DNA of 64,000 bases from Stutzerimonas stutzeri (lineage in GTDB: Bacteria; Pseudomonadota; Gammaproteobacteria; Pseudomonadales; Pseudomonadaceae). Both the position numbers and the translations under genes were made by a program. The stretch covers positions 81,542 through 145,541 of the forward strand of contig NZ_JAMOIH010000013.1 in the NCBI RefSeq assembly GCF_024448955.1, in the 5' to 3' direction. The notes under the pieces are model-generated. The model worked only from the letters and a program-made list of their open reading frames with translations. It had not been told where the DNA came from and searched no databases. How positions within the stretch are numbered: the stretch's first letter is position 1; the number at the start of each line of letters is the position of its first letter. Positions 1 through 8,800 of the stretch are shown here, piece by piece.

Positions 1-56
1 TGGTCACGCCGAAAGACGTGCTCGTCTTCAAACAGGCCGAAGAAGCCACCCAGTAA
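1..56 (+). CDS. coxB: Cytochrome c oxidase subunit II, 3' end only
   Basis: The first bases read as an open frame ending VTPKDVLVFKQAEEATQ and a TAA, 12 bases before the coxA start. No catalytic or CuA motif is in the window, so the assignment rests on position: in Pseudomonas the gene directly before coxA is coxB, encoding the CuA subunit that accepts electrons from cytochrome c. The gene is cut by the window edge, not broken. Confidence 0.7.
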   Translation, partial: VTPKDVLVFKQAEEATQ

Positions 57-68
57 GAGGATCAGGTG

Positions 69-1697
69 ATGAGTGCAGTGATCGACGATCATGGTCATGC
101 CGGGCATGACCATCACCACGGCCCAGCCAAGGGTCTCTCACGCTGGCTGCTGACCACCAATCACAAGGACATCGGCTCGATGTACCTGTGGTTCAGCTTC
201 TGCGCCTTCCTGCTGGGCGGCTCCATGGCGATGGTGATCCGCGCCGAGCTGTTCCAGCCGGGGCTGCAGATCGTGCAGCCGGAATTCTTCAACCAAATGA
301 CCACCATGCACGGCCTGATCATGGTCTTCGGCGCGGTGATGCCGGCGTTCGTCGGCCTGGCCAACTGGATGATCCCGCTGATGATCGGCGCGCCGGACAT
401 GGCCCTGCCGCGCATGAATAACTTCAGCTTCTGGCTGCTGCCCGCCGCGTTCGGCCTGTTGGTCTCGACGCTGTTCATGGAGGGCGGCGGGCCGAACTTC
501 GGCTGGACCTTCTATGCGCCGCTATCGACCACCTACGCGCCGGAGTCGGTGACCTTCTTCATCTTCGCCATCCACCTGATGGGGATCAGTTCGATCATGG
601 GCGCGATCAATGTGGTCGCTACCGTGCTCAACCTGCGCGCGCCGGGCATGACGCTGATGAAGATGCCGCTGTTCGTCTGGACCTGGCTGATCACCGCTTT
701 CCTGCTGATCGCGGTGATGCCGGTGCTGGCCGGCGTGGTGACCATGATGCTGATGGACATCCACTTCGGCACGAGCTTCTTCAGTGCGGCGGGCGGCGGC
801 GACCCGGTGCTGTTCCAGCACGTGTTCTGGTTCTTCGGCCATCCCGAGGTGTACATCATGATCCTGCCGGCGTTCGGCGCAGTCAGCTCGATCATTCCGG
901 CGTTCTCGCGCAAGCCGCTGTTCGGTTACACCTCGATGGTTTACGCCACCGGCGCGATCGCCTTCCTGTCGTTCGTCGTCTGGGCGCACCACATGTTCAC
1001 TGTCGGCATACCGCTGACCGGCGAGCTGTTCTTCATGTACGCAACCATGCTGATCGCCGTGCCGACCGGGGTGAAGGTGTTCAACTGGGTGTCGACCATG
1101 TGGCGCGGCTCGCTGACCTTCGAGGCGCCGATGCTGTTCGCCGTGGCCTTCGTCATTCTCTTCAGCATCGGCGGTTTTTCCGGCCTGATGCTGGCCATCG
1201 CGCCGGCGGATTTCCAGTACCACGACACCTACTTCGTGGTGGCGCATTTCCACTACGTGCTGGTGCCGGGGGCGATCTTCGGTATCTTCGCTTCGGCCTA
1301 CTACTGGTTGCCCAAGTGGACCGGGCACATGTACGACGAGACGCTGGCCAAGCTGCACTTCTGGATGAGTTTCGTCGGCATGAACCTGGCGTTCTTCCCG
1401 ATGCACTTCGTCGGCCTGGCCGGCATGCCGCGGCGCATCCCGGACTACAACATGATGTTCGCCAACTTCAACATGATCTCGTCGGTGGGCGCCTTCATGT
1501 TCGGCGCCACACAGCTGCTGTTCCTGTTCATCGTCATCAAGTGCATTCGTGGTGGCCCGGTCGCCGCCGCCAAGCCTTGGGATGGTGCCGAAGGGCTGGA
1601 ATGGAGCGTGCCGTCGCCGGCGCCTTACCACACCTTCAGCGTGCCGCCGGATATGCACACCCTGCATGAACACCGGACGGGGCCGAAGCATGATTAA
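69..1697 (+). CDS. coxA: Cytochrome c oxidase subunit I (aa3 type)
   Basis: This is the heme a/a3-CuB catalytic subunit of the proton-pumping terminal oxidase in the inner membrane. A His-rich N-terminus is followed by about twelve hydrophobic segments. The signature motifs are intact: TMHGLIMVFGAVMP with a heme a ligand His, FGHPEVYIMILP with a CuB His and the cross-linked Tyr, the HH pair in AHHMFTVG, and AHFHYVLVPG with the heme ligands. The 542-residue length is normal. I chose the ATG at 69, not the GTG at 66, because AGAGG at 56-60 is well spaced from it. It lies directly after coxB. Confidence is very high. Confidence 0.97.
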   Translation: MSAVIDDHGHAGHDHHHGPAKGLSRWLLTTNHKDIGSMYLWFSFCAFLLGGSMAMVIRAELFQPGLQIVQPEFFNQMTTMHGLIMVFGAVMPAFVGLANWMIPLMIGAPDMALPRMNNFSFWLLPAAFGLLVSTLFMEGGGPNFGWTFYAPLSTTYAPESVTFFIFAIHLMGISSIMGAINVVATVLNLRAPGMTLMKMPLFVWTWLITAFLLIAVMPVLAGVVTMMLMDIHFGTSFFSAAGGGDPVLFQHVFWFFGHPEVYIMILPAFGAVSSIIPAFSRKPLFGYTSMVYATGAIAFLSFVVWAHHMFTVGIPLTGELFFMYATMLIAVPTGVKVFNWVSTMWRGSLTFEAPMLFAVAFVILFSIGGFSGLMLAIAPADFQYHDTYFVVAHFHYVLVPGAIFGIFASAYYWLPKWTGHMYDETLAKLHFWMSFVGMNLAFFPMHFVGLAGMPRRIPDYNMMFANFNMISSVGAFMFGATQLLFLFIVIKCIRGGPVAAAKPWDGAEGLEWSVPSPAPYHTFSVPPDMHTLHEHRTGPKHD

Positions 1698-1895
1698 GGT
1701 CGAAGCCGCTCAAGGCTGGAGGTTGAGGGTCGGACGAGGAGTGGCTTCGAGGGCGTGCTCCGCGGGTACTTGGGTTGTGGCTGATGGTTGCGTTGGTGGG
1801 CTGAAGCCCACCCTACAGGACTCCCATGGTGGTCTGAAGCGGGGCGGGCTGACCCCCGCGCTGCGCGATGAACGGCCCTGCGCGAGGAGAATGCA
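1698..1895. repeat. coxA-ctaG spacer with a REP-like palindrome
   Basis: This 198-base gap lies inside an otherwise tight operon. It contains the short palindrome GTGGGCTGAAGCCCACC at about 1796-1812, followed by CTACAG, a form common as a dispersed intergenic repeat in Pseudomonas. A partly similar stretch (TGGTCTGAAGCGGGGCGGGCTGA) follows. The frames across it look like read-through of coxA, not a gene. It may act as a partial attenuator or mRNA stabiliser. Confidence 0.5.
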
Positions 1896-2477
1896 ATGAG
1901 CGATTCCCTGCCCACCGCCCGTCTGGTTCGCCGTCTGCTGCTCGTCGTGGTGGCGATGTTCGCCTTCGGCTTCGCACTGGTGCCGATCTATGACGTCATG
2001 TGCCAGGCTTTCGGCATCAACGGCAAGACGGCTGGCGCCTACGAAGGAACGCAGACGGCGGACGAGGCGCGGGAGATTCGTGTGCAGTTCCTGGCCACCA
2101 ACGCCGCAGGCATGGAATGGGAATTCGGCCCCCAGGCCGATCAGCTCAGCGTGAATCCCGGCGCCAGTCAGGAAATGCGCTTCGTCGCCTACAACCCCAC
2201 GGATAAGCCAATGACGGCCCAGGCCGTGCCCAGCGTGTCGCCCTCCAAAGCAGCTGCGTACTTTCACAAGACCGAGTGCTTCTGCTTTACCCAGCAAGTG
2301 TTGCAGCCCGGTGAGCGCATCGAGATGCCGGTGCGCTTCATCGTTGATCGTGATCTGCCCGCAGACGTGCGTCATCTGACGCTCGCCTACACCCTGTTCG
2401 ACATCACGTCTCGCCAACCCCCCGTCGCCGCCATTGATCAGGCGCCCGTGGTGGCGGCCAAGGAGAGTCTGCAATGA
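1896..2477 (+). CDS. ctaG: Cytochrome c oxidase assembly protein CtaG (Cox11)
   Basis: The Cox11/CtaG family delivers copper to the CuB site of subunit I. The 193-residue protein has a single N-terminal membrane anchor (about residues 12-33) and a periplasmic domain with the copper-binding CFCF motif in KTECFCFTQQVL. It starts after a GAGGAGA ribosome site and overlaps coxC by four bases (ATGA), so the two are probably translationally coupled. Its place between coxA and coxC is the standard Pseudomonas arrangement. Confidence 0.95.
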   Translation: MSDSLPTARLVRRLLLVVVAMFAFGFALVPIYDVMCQAFGINGKTAGAYEGTQTADEAREIRVQFLATNAAGMEWEFGPQADQLSVNPGASQEMRFVAYNPTDKPMTAQAVPSVSPSKAAAYFHKTECFCFTQQVLQPGERIEMPVRFIVDRDLPADVRHLTLAYTLFDITSRQPPVAAIDQAPVVAAKESLQ

Positions 2478-3373
2478 GCAAACAGACCACCACGCACGAG
2501 AATTACTACGTCCCCGCCCAGAGCAAGTGGCCCATCGTTGCCACGGTTGCGCTGTTGGTCACCGTCTACGGCCTCGGCAGCTGGTTCAACGACCTCAAGG
2601 CCGAGCGCGCCGACTCCAACGGTCCGCTGATCTTTTTCATCGGTGCGCTGCTGATCGTTTACATGATGTTCGGCTGGTTCGGCTCGGTAGTCCGCGAAGG
2701 TCGTGCCGGGCTCTATAGCGGGCAGATGGACCGGTCCTTCCGTTGGGGCATGACCTGGTTCATCTTTTCCGAGGTGATGTTCTTCGCTGCGTTCTTCGGC
2801 ACGCTGTTCTACATACGCTACTGGGTTGGTCCGTGGCTCGGTGGCGATGGCGACAAGGGCGTCAGCAATATGCTCTGGCCCAACTTCGAATACACCTGGC
2901 CGCTGCTGAACAACCCCGATCCCCAACTGTACCCGGCGCCGGAAGGCACGATCAGCGCCTGGGGGCTACCGCTGATCAACACCATTCTCCTGGTCACCTC
3001 CAGCTTTACGCTGACCTGGGCGCACCACGCACTGCGCAAGGGCAATCGCAAACACCTCAAGCTCGGGCTAGGGCTGACCGTGCTGCTCGGCGTGGCCTTC
3101 CTCATCCTGCAGATCGAGGAGTACGTGCACGCCTATACCGAGCTCGGCCTGACGCTCGGCTCGGGCATTTACGGCGCGACCTTCTTCATGCTCACCGGCT
3201 TCCACGGCGCTCACGTCACCATGGGGGCGATCATTCTTACGGTCATGCTGGTGCGCAGTTTTCGCGGTCACTTTACGCCCGAGCAACATTTCGGCTTCGA
3301 GGCGGCGGCCTGGTACTGGCACTTCGTGGACGTGGTATGGCTCGGCCTGTTCGTCTTCGTTTATGTGCTTTGA
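2474..3373 (+). CDS. coxC: Cytochrome c oxidase subunit III
   Basis: Subunit III stabilises the catalytic subunit during proton pumping. The 299-residue protein has seven hydrophobic segments and family motifs such as SEVMFFAAFFGTLFYIRYW, TGFHGAHVTMGA and the C-terminal AAAWYWHFVDVVWLGLFVFVY. It starts at an ATG overlapping the ctaG stop, with AAGGAG at 2459-2464. The length and motifs are complete. Confidence 0.96.
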   Translation: MSKQTTTHENYYVPAQSKWPIVATVALLVTVYGLGSWFNDLKAERADSNGPLIFFIGALLIVYMMFGWFGSVVREGRAGLYSGQMDRSFRWGMTWFIFSEVMFFAAFFGTLFYIRYWVGPWLGGDGDKGVSNMLWPNFEYTWPLLNNPDPQLYPAPEGTISAWGLPLINTILLVTSSFTLTWAHHALRKGNRKHLKLGLGLTVLLGVAFLILQIEEYVHAYTELGLTLGSGIYGATFFMLTGFHGAHVTMGAIILTVMLVRSFRGHFTPEQHFGFEAAAWYWHFVDVVWLGLFVFVYVL

Positions 3374-3395
3374 AGCTGCACACCCGTTGTAGGCG

Positions 3396-3596
3396 CTATC
3401 CGAAACCGGGCTGCAGCAGCCCGGAGTAAAAGCCCCACGCGATCAGCGCTACAGTCAATGCAGTGAGGGAGACTCGAACGAACAGGGCGGTTACCAGACG
3501 GGAGGTGCGGCCTTCGTCCTTGACCAGAAAGAACAGTCCACTGAACAGACTGACCAGCGTGGCGACTAATAACAGAATAATCACCGCCTTGAGCAT
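3396..3596 (-). CDS. Twin transmembrane protein, DUF2909 family
   Basis: A 66-residue protein beginning MLKAVIILLLVATLVSLFSG, with two hydrophobic helices separated by a short charged loop (VKDEGRTSR). It matches the DUF2909 family, small membrane proteins found at this place in Pseudomonas cox clusters. It lies on the strand opposite its neighbours, between coxC and surf1. A longer in-frame extension upstream runs antisense into surf1 and lacks membrane-protein character, so I chose the internal ATG at 3596. Its function is unknown; a role in oxidase biogenesis is only suggested by position. Confidence 0.75.
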   Translation of the reverse strand: MLKAVIILLLVATLVSLFSGLFFLVKDEGRTSRLVTALFVRVSLTALTVALIAWGFYSGLLQPGFG

Positions 3597-3678
3597 GAGC
3601 GGGTCCGCCGTAATAGGTGAACTGGGGGAAGTGGGGGTGGAGTATAGCCAGCCGGATAAATACGTCGCGGGGCGCGGC

Positions 3679-4386
3679 ATGAGCGGCTTCAAGCCGGGTT
3701 TGCTGCCAACGCTGATAGTGCTGTGCCTGTTGCCGCTGCTGGTCTGGCTAGGTTTCTGGCAGCTGGAGCGCGGCGAGCAGAAGCGCGACATGCTGGCCCG
3801 TCAGGAGGCCCGCCAGGAAGCCGCGCCGGTATCGCCGGAGCAGATCGAGAACCTTGAAGATCCCATCTATAGCCGCATCCATCTTCAGGGCAGCTTCGAT
3901 GCCGAGCACAGCTTTTTGCTGGACAGCCGCACCCGCGACGGTCAGGTCGGCGTCGAGCTGCTGCAGCCGTTTCAGGATCAGGCCAGCGGCCGATGGGTAC
4001 TGGTCAACCGGGGCTGGCTGCCTTGGCCGGATCGCCGCATCCCGCCGAAATTCGACACACCGGATCGCCCGTTGAAGCTGGCCGCCTGGGTCTACGCCCC
4101 CTCGGGCGAGCCGTTCATTCTTAGCAAGCGCATGGCCGAAGGCTGGCCGCGGCTGATCAATCACGTCGATGTCGAGGAGATCTGGCAGATGCTCGATCGC
4201 GATGGCGTCAGCTACGAGCTGCGGCTGGAGCCGGGGCCCGCGGCATACCGCGCCGACTGGCCGGTGACCTTCATGAAGCCGCAGCAGCATGTGGGTTACG
4301 CGGTGCAATGGTTTGCGCTGGCAGCGGCGTTGCTGGCGTTGTTCATCTACTTCGGCGTGCATCAGGCACGAGGGAGCAAGCAGTGA
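3679..4386 (+). CDS. SURF1 family cytochrome oxidase assembly protein
   Basis: SURF1 proteins help insert heme a into subunit I. The 235-residue protein has the classic layout: an N-terminal helix (about residues 8-25, ending WLGFWQLERGEQK), a periplasmic domain with the VLVNRGWLP motif, and a second helix near the C-terminus (YAVQWFALAAALLALFIYFG). The open frame extends 72 codons further upstream, but that part is antisense to the DUF2909 gene and not SURF1-like, so I start at the ATG at 3679. The next gene overlaps its end. Confidence 0.92.
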   Translation: MSGFKPGLLPTLIVLCLLPLLVWLGFWQLERGEQKRDMLARQEARQEAAPVSPEQIENLEDPIYSRIHLQGSFDAEHSFLLDSRTRDGQVGVELLQPFQDQASGRWVLVNRGWLPWPDRRIPPKFDTPDRPLKLAAWVYAPSGEPFILSKRMAEGWPRLINHVDVEEIWQMLDRDGVSYELRLEPGPAAYRADWPVTFMKPQQHVGYAVQWFALAAALLALFIYFGVHQARGSKQ

Positions 4387-4988
4387 CCACGATGAATCCG
4401 ACACTCAACCCTGCGCAGCCGCAGCGGCGTCGCGGGCGGCTGCAATTGTTGCTGATCCTGGCGGTGGTGATTGGCCCCATGCTGCTGGCCAACGCTATGT
4501 ACCACTTCGGCTTCTGGGTCCCGCAAACCCGAACCTATGACGGCGCCCTGGTCGCGACCGGGCAGGGCCGCGATGCGCTCGGGATCAATGCGCCGGTCGC
4601 CACCGCGGCGGCCGCCGCCGAGCCGCGCTGGGAGCTGCTGGTCACGGCACCGCAAGGCTGCGCCGAGGATTGCCAGCAACTGGTCTATCTGGCCCGTCAG
4701 ATCAATATCGGCCTGGCCCGCGAAGCCGGTCGCGCCGGTCATGCGCTAGCCAGCGCGCAACCTTTAGCTAGCGACTATGACCAGCGCCTGCAACGCGAAT
4801 ACCCTCAACTGCAGCGCTATCCGCTGGACGCCGCCATATACGGCGCCAATCCCGAGCTGCCCGCTGGCGCGCAACTCTGGATCGTCGACCCGCACGGGAA
4901 TCTGGTGCTGCGCTACGACGCGAAAGCGGACGGCAAGGCGATTCTCGATGATCTGAAGTATCTGTTGAAGATCTCGCAAATCGGGTGA
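4383..4988 (+). CDS. Membrane-anchored oxidase-cluster protein with a CxxxC motif (PA0111-like)
   Basis: A 201-residue protein with an N-terminal membrane anchor (LLLILAVVIGPMLLANAMY) and a periplasmic part with a CAEDC motif, then an IVDPHGNLVLRYD segment. That layout resembles the thioredoxin/Sco fold, where a CxxxC pair handles copper or disulfides, so a role in oxidase copper delivery is a reasonable inference, not shown. A GTG at 4383 overlaps the surf1 stop and is better spaced from GAGGGAG at 4370 than the ATG at 4392. Homologues occupy this slot in other Pseudomonas cox clusters. Confidence 0.8.
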   Translation: MTTMNPTLNPAQPQRRRGRLQLLLILAVVIGPMLLANAMYHFGFWVPQTRTYDGALVATGQGRDALGINAPVATAAAAAEPRWELLVTAPQGCAEDCQQLVYLARQINIGLAREAGRAGHALASAQPLASDYDQRLQREYPQLQRYPLDAAIYGANPELPAGAQLWIVDPHGNLVLRYDAKADGKAILDDLKYLLKISQIG

Positions 4989-5141
4989 TGACGATAAAGA
5001 CCTGAAGGCTTGAGGCTGGACGCGTTGGAGCCTGACAAAAGATGTCGAGAGCCATGAGTAGGCCTGATGGAAGGAAGCTGATAGCTAAGGGCTTCGGCGG
5101 ACTGATCGTCCAGCCTTCAGCCCGAGTGAAACGAGGACCTT

Positions 5142-6218
5142 ATGCAACCAAAATCACGCCCCGGTTATCGCTTTGCCGTATTCGCCACGCTGCTGACTGT
5201 AGTGGTGGTGTTGCTGGGTGCCTACACGCGGCTGACCCACGCTGGCCTTGGCTGCCCGGATTGGCCGGGGTGCTACGGGTTTCTCACTGTGCCTATGAGC
5301 GAAGACAAGCAGAGCCTGGCCGCGCTGCGCTTTCCGGACGCGCCGCTGGAGGTGCACAAAGGCTGGAACGAGATGGTCCATCGCTACTTCGCCGGTGCGT
5401 TGGGATTGGTGATTCTCGCGCTGGCCGTGCAGGCTGTGCGCCGCCGCGCCGAACCCGGCCAGCCGGTAAGACTGCCGCTGTTGCTGCTGGCCGTCGTGAT
5501 CGCCCAGGCGGCGTTCGGCATGTGGACCGTCACCCTGCAGCTCTGGCCGCAAGTGGTCACGGCCCATCTATTGGGTGGCTTCACCACCTTGAGTCTGCTG
5601 TTCCTGTTGAGTTTGCGCCTATCCGGTCGGCAGCCGGCGATCCCTAGTGTGGCGGGTCAGGTCAGAGGGTTGGCGATGGTCGGCATGCTGGCGGTGATCC
5701 TTCAGGTGGCGCTGGGTGGCTGGGTTAGCAGCAATTACGCGGCGGTGGCGTGCACGGATTTCCCCACCTGCCACGGCGAGTGGTGGCCTGAGATGGATTT
5801 TGCCAATGCCTTCAATCTGACTCACCACGACATCGGCCCGAACTATCTGGGTGGGATGCTCTACGGCGAAGCGCGCACGGCCATCCACGTCGCGCATCGG
5901 CTGGGTGCTCTGACCGTGACGCTGATCCTTCTGGCGCTGACCTGGCAGCTCTGGCGCAACGGGCTGCCGCGCCTTGCCGGCTTGTTGCTGGCCGCGCTGG
6001 CATTACAGATCGGATTGGGCATCAGCAACGTGCTGCTCAATCTTCCGCTCGCGGTCGCCGTCGCTCACAACGGCGGCGGCGCGCTGCTGCTGCTGGTTAC
6101 CGTGCTGATCAACCACCGCTTGCGCTTGAGCAGCGAGGTTGCCGCTGCGCAAGACCTGACGACACAGGCACGCCTGAATCCGAACACGACGGGCGGGCTC
6201 GACCTGCCCCGCGCTTGA
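5142..6218 (+). CDS. ctaA: Heme A synthase (COX15/CtaA)
   Basis: CtaA oxidises the C8 methyl of heme O to the formyl group of heme A. The 358-residue polytopic protein opens with the family motif GAYTRLTHAGLGCPDWPGCYG and has paired histidines (NEMVHRYFAGALG, VTAHLLGGF, AIHVAHRLGALTV, AVAHNGGGALL) that would ligate heme. It has a good ribosome site (GAGGA at 5131). A 153-base gap separates it from the preceding gene, and ctaB follows closely. Confidence 0.95.
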   Translation: MQPKSRPGYRFAVFATLLTVVVVLLGAYTRLTHAGLGCPDWPGCYGFLTVPMSEDKQSLAALRFPDAPLEVHKGWNEMVHRYFAGALGLVILALAVQAVRRRAEPGQPVRLPLLLLAVVIAQAAFGMWTVTLQLWPQVVTAHLLGGFTTLSLLFLLSLRLSGRQPAIPSVAGQVRGLAMVGMLAVILQVALGGWVSSNYAAVACTDFPTCHGEWWPEMDFANAFNLTHHDIGPNYLGGMLYGEARTAIHVAHRLGALTVTLILLALTWQLWRNGLPRLAGLLLAALALQIGLGISNVLLNLPLAVAVAHNGGGALLLLVTVLINHRLRLSSEVAAAQDLTTQARLNPNTTGGLDLPRA

Positions 6219-6234
6219 CCATAAGGAGAATCCC

Positions 6235-7134
6235 ATGGCGACTCTACTCAGCGAACGCGGCGCCCAGGCCAGCTGGCGCGATTATCTGGAGCTGACCAAG
6301 CCGAAGGTGGTGCTGCTGATGCTCATCACCTCCCTGGTGGGCATGTTCCTGGCGACGCGGGCCGGCGTGCCCTGGACCGTGTTGGTGTTCGGCAACCTCG
6401 GGATTGCGCTCTGTGCCGGGGGGGCGGCGGCGGTCAATCATGTGGTGGACCGGCGTATCGACTCGGTGATGGCGCGCACGCACAAGCGGCCATTGGCCGA
6501 GGGACGGGTGTCGCCGGCTGCCGCGCTGTTTTTCGCGCTACTGCTGAGTGTGGCGGGGATGGGCCTGCTGCTGACCTTCACCAACGCGCTAGCGGCCTGG
6601 CTGACGCTGGCCTCTCTGGTCGGCTATGCGGTCATCTACACCGGCTTTCTCAAACGGGCCACGCCACAGAACATCGTCATCGGCGGGCTGGCCGGCGCCG
6701 CGCCGCCGTTGCTCGGCTGGGTTGCGGTGACCGGGCAGGTGACGGCGGAGCCGTTGCTGCTGGTGTTGATCATCTTCGCCTGGACGCCGCCGCATTTCTG
6801 GGCGCTGGCGATCCACCGCAAGGCCGAATACGCCAAGGTCAACGTGCCCATGCTGCCGGTGACCCACGGCGAGCACTACACCAAGGTGCACATCCTGCTC
6901 TATACGGCGGTGCTGCTGGCAGTGAGCTTCATGCCCTTTGCCATTCACATGAGCGGCCCGTTGTACCTCGCGGCGGCCGCGCTGCTGGGTGCTCGATTCC
7001 TATTCTGGACCATCGTGCTCTATCGCGACAGCCGGCCCCATGCGGCGATCAAGACCTTCAAATTCAGCATCTGGTACCTGTTCGCGCTGTTCATCGCGCT
7101 GCTGGTTGATCATTATCTGCTGCTCAACATCTGA
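6235..7134 (+). CDS. ctaB: Protoheme IX farnesyltransferase (heme O synthase)
   Basis: This UbiA-family enzyme attaches a farnesyl group to heme b, giving heme O for CtaA. The 299-residue protein has the allylic diphosphate-binding motif NHVVDRRIDSVMARTHKRPL near residues 65-85 and a second conserved loop WTPPHFWALAIHRKAEY. About nine membrane helices are visible. The start follows AAGGAGA. It lies 16 bases after ctaA, so heme A synthesis is co-expressed with the oxidase. Confidence 0.96.
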   Translation: MATLLSERGAQASWRDYLELTKPKVVLLMLITSLVGMFLATRAGVPWTVLVFGNLGIALCAGGAAAVNHVVDRRIDSVMARTHKRPLAEGRVSPAAALFFALLLSVAGMGLLLTFTNALAAWLTLASLVGYAVIYTGFLKRATPQNIVIGGLAGAAPPLLGWVAVTGQVTAEPLLLVLIIFAWTPPHFWALAIHRKAEYAKVNVPMLPVTHGEHYTKVHILLYTAVLLAVSFMPFAIHMSGPLYLAAAALLGARFLFWTIVLYRDSRPHAAIKTFKFSIWYLFALFIALLVDHYLLLNI

Positions 7135-7154
7135 GCCGCTCGACAAGGAACCCC

Positions 7155-7787
7155 ATGACCCGCATCCAGAAAACCGTATTCGTTCTCGTCGCGCTGGTCG
7201 CACTGGTCATCGGCCTGACGGTTTCCAAGGTGCTCAACACCGAGCGCCAACTCGATACCGCCGAGTTGCTGGATGCCGGCATCGTGCTCCTGCCGCAGGG
7301 TCGTGACATGCCGGAACTGACACTGACCAACCAGGACGGCGAATCCGTGTCGCTGCAGCAGCTGGAAGGGCAGTGGAACCTGCTGTTCTTTGGCTACACC
7401 TTTTGCCCGGATATCTGCCCGGCGACGCTGGCCGAATTGCGTCAGTTGCGCGGCATGTTGCCGGAGGAGACGCGCCAACGGATGCAGCCGATCCTGGTGA
7501 GCGTCGACCCCGAGCGCGATACGCCGGAGCAGCTGAAAACCTATCTGGATTATTTCGATGCCGGATTCATCGGCCTGACCGGGCCGCTGGATGACATCCA
7601 GACGCTTGCCAACGCCGCTGGCGTGCCCTTCATTCCGGGCGATACCTCGAAAGAAAACTACACCGTCGACCACGGCGGCAACCTCGCGCTGATCGGCCCG
7701 GACGGCCAGCTGCGTGGCTTCATCCGTGCGCCAATGCGTACGCAGAAGCTCGCCGAGCAATTGCCGATGGTGCTGGCGCTGGAGTAA
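7155..7787 (+). CDS. SCO1/SenC family copper chaperone
   Basis: Sco proteins mature the CuA site of subunit II. The 210-residue protein has an N-terminal anchor (about residues 8-23) and a thioredoxin-like domain with the metal-binding CPDIC motif in FGYTFCPDICPATLAEL and the conserved downstream His in YTVDHGGNLALIGPDG. It closes the cox cluster, 20 bases after ctaB, and is followed by a large palindromic region before the convergent met genes. Confidence 0.93.
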   Translation: MTRIQKTVFVLVALVALVIGLTVSKVLNTERQLDTAELLDAGIVLLPQGRDMPELTLTNQDGESVSLQQLEGQWNLLFFGYTFCPDICPATLAELRQLRGMLPEETRQRMQPILVSVDPERDTPEQLKTYLDYFDAGFIGLTGPLDDIQTLANAAGVPFIPGDTSKENYTVDHGGNLALIGPDGQLRGFIRAPMRTQKLAEQLPMVLALE

Positions 7788-7833
7788 GCATGACGCCGGC
7801 ATTAGCCGGCCCGCTCAAAACCATGGCCCTGAA

Positions 7834-7953
7834 AACGAAACCCCGCCAACGGCCCTCGTAGGGCCGAACTTGGTTGGCCATGGCCAACCTATGGCCGAAT
7901 AAATTCGGCCCTACGGCCATTAACGACGAACCCGGCACGTGGCGGGGTTCGTC
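7834..7953. terminator. Nested palindromes between convergent sco and metQ
   Basis: Three concentric inverted repeats fill the gap. The innermost, GGTTGGCCATGGCCAACC (7872-7889), is perfect. The middle pair GTAGGGCCGAA (7858-7868) and TTCGGCCCTAC (7904-7914) is perfect. The outer pair around ACGAAACCCCGCC (7835-7847) and GGCGGGGTTCGT (7941-7952) is nearly perfect. There is no U-tract, so it may be a bidirectional structured terminator or a repeat insertion. Confidence 0.55.
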
Positions 7954-7968
7954 GTCAGGCCAGGCGGA

Positions 7969-8742
7969 TCAGAAGGCGGGAACGACCGCGCCCTGGTATT
8001 TCTCTTCGATGAACTGGCGAACTTCTTCGCTATGCAGCGCGGCAGCCAGCTTCTGCATGGCGGCGCTGTCCTTGTTGTCCGGGCGGGCAACAAGAATGTT
8101 CACGTAGGGCGAGTCGCTGCCTTCGATCATCAGGGCATCTTCGGTGGGGTTGAGCTTGGCTTCCAGCGCGTAGTTGGTGTTGATCAGCGCCAGATCGACC
8201 TGGGTTAGTACGCGCGGCAGGGTCGCGGCTTCCAGTTCGCGGACCTTGATGTTCTTCGGGTTCTCGGCGATGTCCTTCGGCGTGGCGGTGATGCCGGCGC
8301 CTTCTTCAAGGGTGATCACGCCGGCTTTGGCCAGTAGCAGCAGCGCACGGCCGCCATTGGTGGCATCGTTGGGGATGACCACGTTGGCGCCTTTCGGCAG
8401 TTCGTCCAGTGATTTCAGCTTGCTGGAATAAGCGCCGAAGGGCTCGATATGCACACCGGCTACGCTGACCAGCTCGGTGCCCTTGCCCTTGTTGAACTCA
8501 TCCAGGTACGGCTGATGCTGAAAGAAGTTCGCGTCCAGGCGCTTCTCGGCGACCTGGATATTCGGCTGCACGTAGTCGGTGAAGACCTTGATCTTCAGAT
8601 CGACGCCCTGCTCGGCCAGCTGGGGTTTGATGAATTCGAGGATTTCCGCGTGCGGGACGGCGGTCGCGGCGACGTTCAATTCGTCGGCAGCCTGGGCAGA
8701 GAAGGCCGCGACGGCGGCGAAAGCGGCAAGCAGTTTTTTCAT
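7969..8742 (-). CDS. metQ: Methionine ABC transporter substrate-binding protein
   Basis: A 257-residue NlpA/MetQ-family binding protein for D/L-methionine. It has family segments such as AVPHAEILEF, KVFTDYVQPN, DANFFQHQPYLDEFN and IPNDATNGGRALLLL. The N-terminus is a signal peptide ending FSAQAADE with no lipobox cysteine, so it is probably a soluble periplasmic protein, not the usual lipoprotein. It has a good ribosome site (GAAGGA). It is the last gene of a metN-metI-metQ operon, 58 bases after metI. Confidence 0.92.
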   Translation of the reverse strand: MKKLLAAFAAVAAFSAQAADELNVAATAVPHAEILEFIKPQLAEQGVDLKIKVFTDYVQPNIQVAEKRLDANFFQHQPYLDEFNKGKGTELVSVAGVHIEPFGAYSSKLKSLDELPKGANVVIPNDATNGGRALLLLAKAGVITLEEGAGITATPKDIAENPKNIKVRELEAATLPRVLTQVDLALINTNYALEAKLNPTEDALMIEGSDSPYVNILVARPDNKDSAAMQKLAAALHSEEVRQFIEEKYQGAVVPAF

Positions 8743-8800
8743 CGTTTGGTTCCTTCAGAAGGTGAGCGGGTTGCGATGGTTCGCTCGCCCTGGTTGCGGT

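Noticed and set aside
522..1691. 389-codon open frame antisense to coxA
   Set aside because: It mirrors the coxA coding frame in GC-rich DNA, is rich in His, Arg and Gln with no protein-like pattern, and coxA on the other strand is certain.
1549..1899. Open frame spanning the coxA end and the spacer before ctaG
   Set aside because: Begins inside coxA in another frame and has no plausible domain; the spacer is better explained by a REP-like palindrome.
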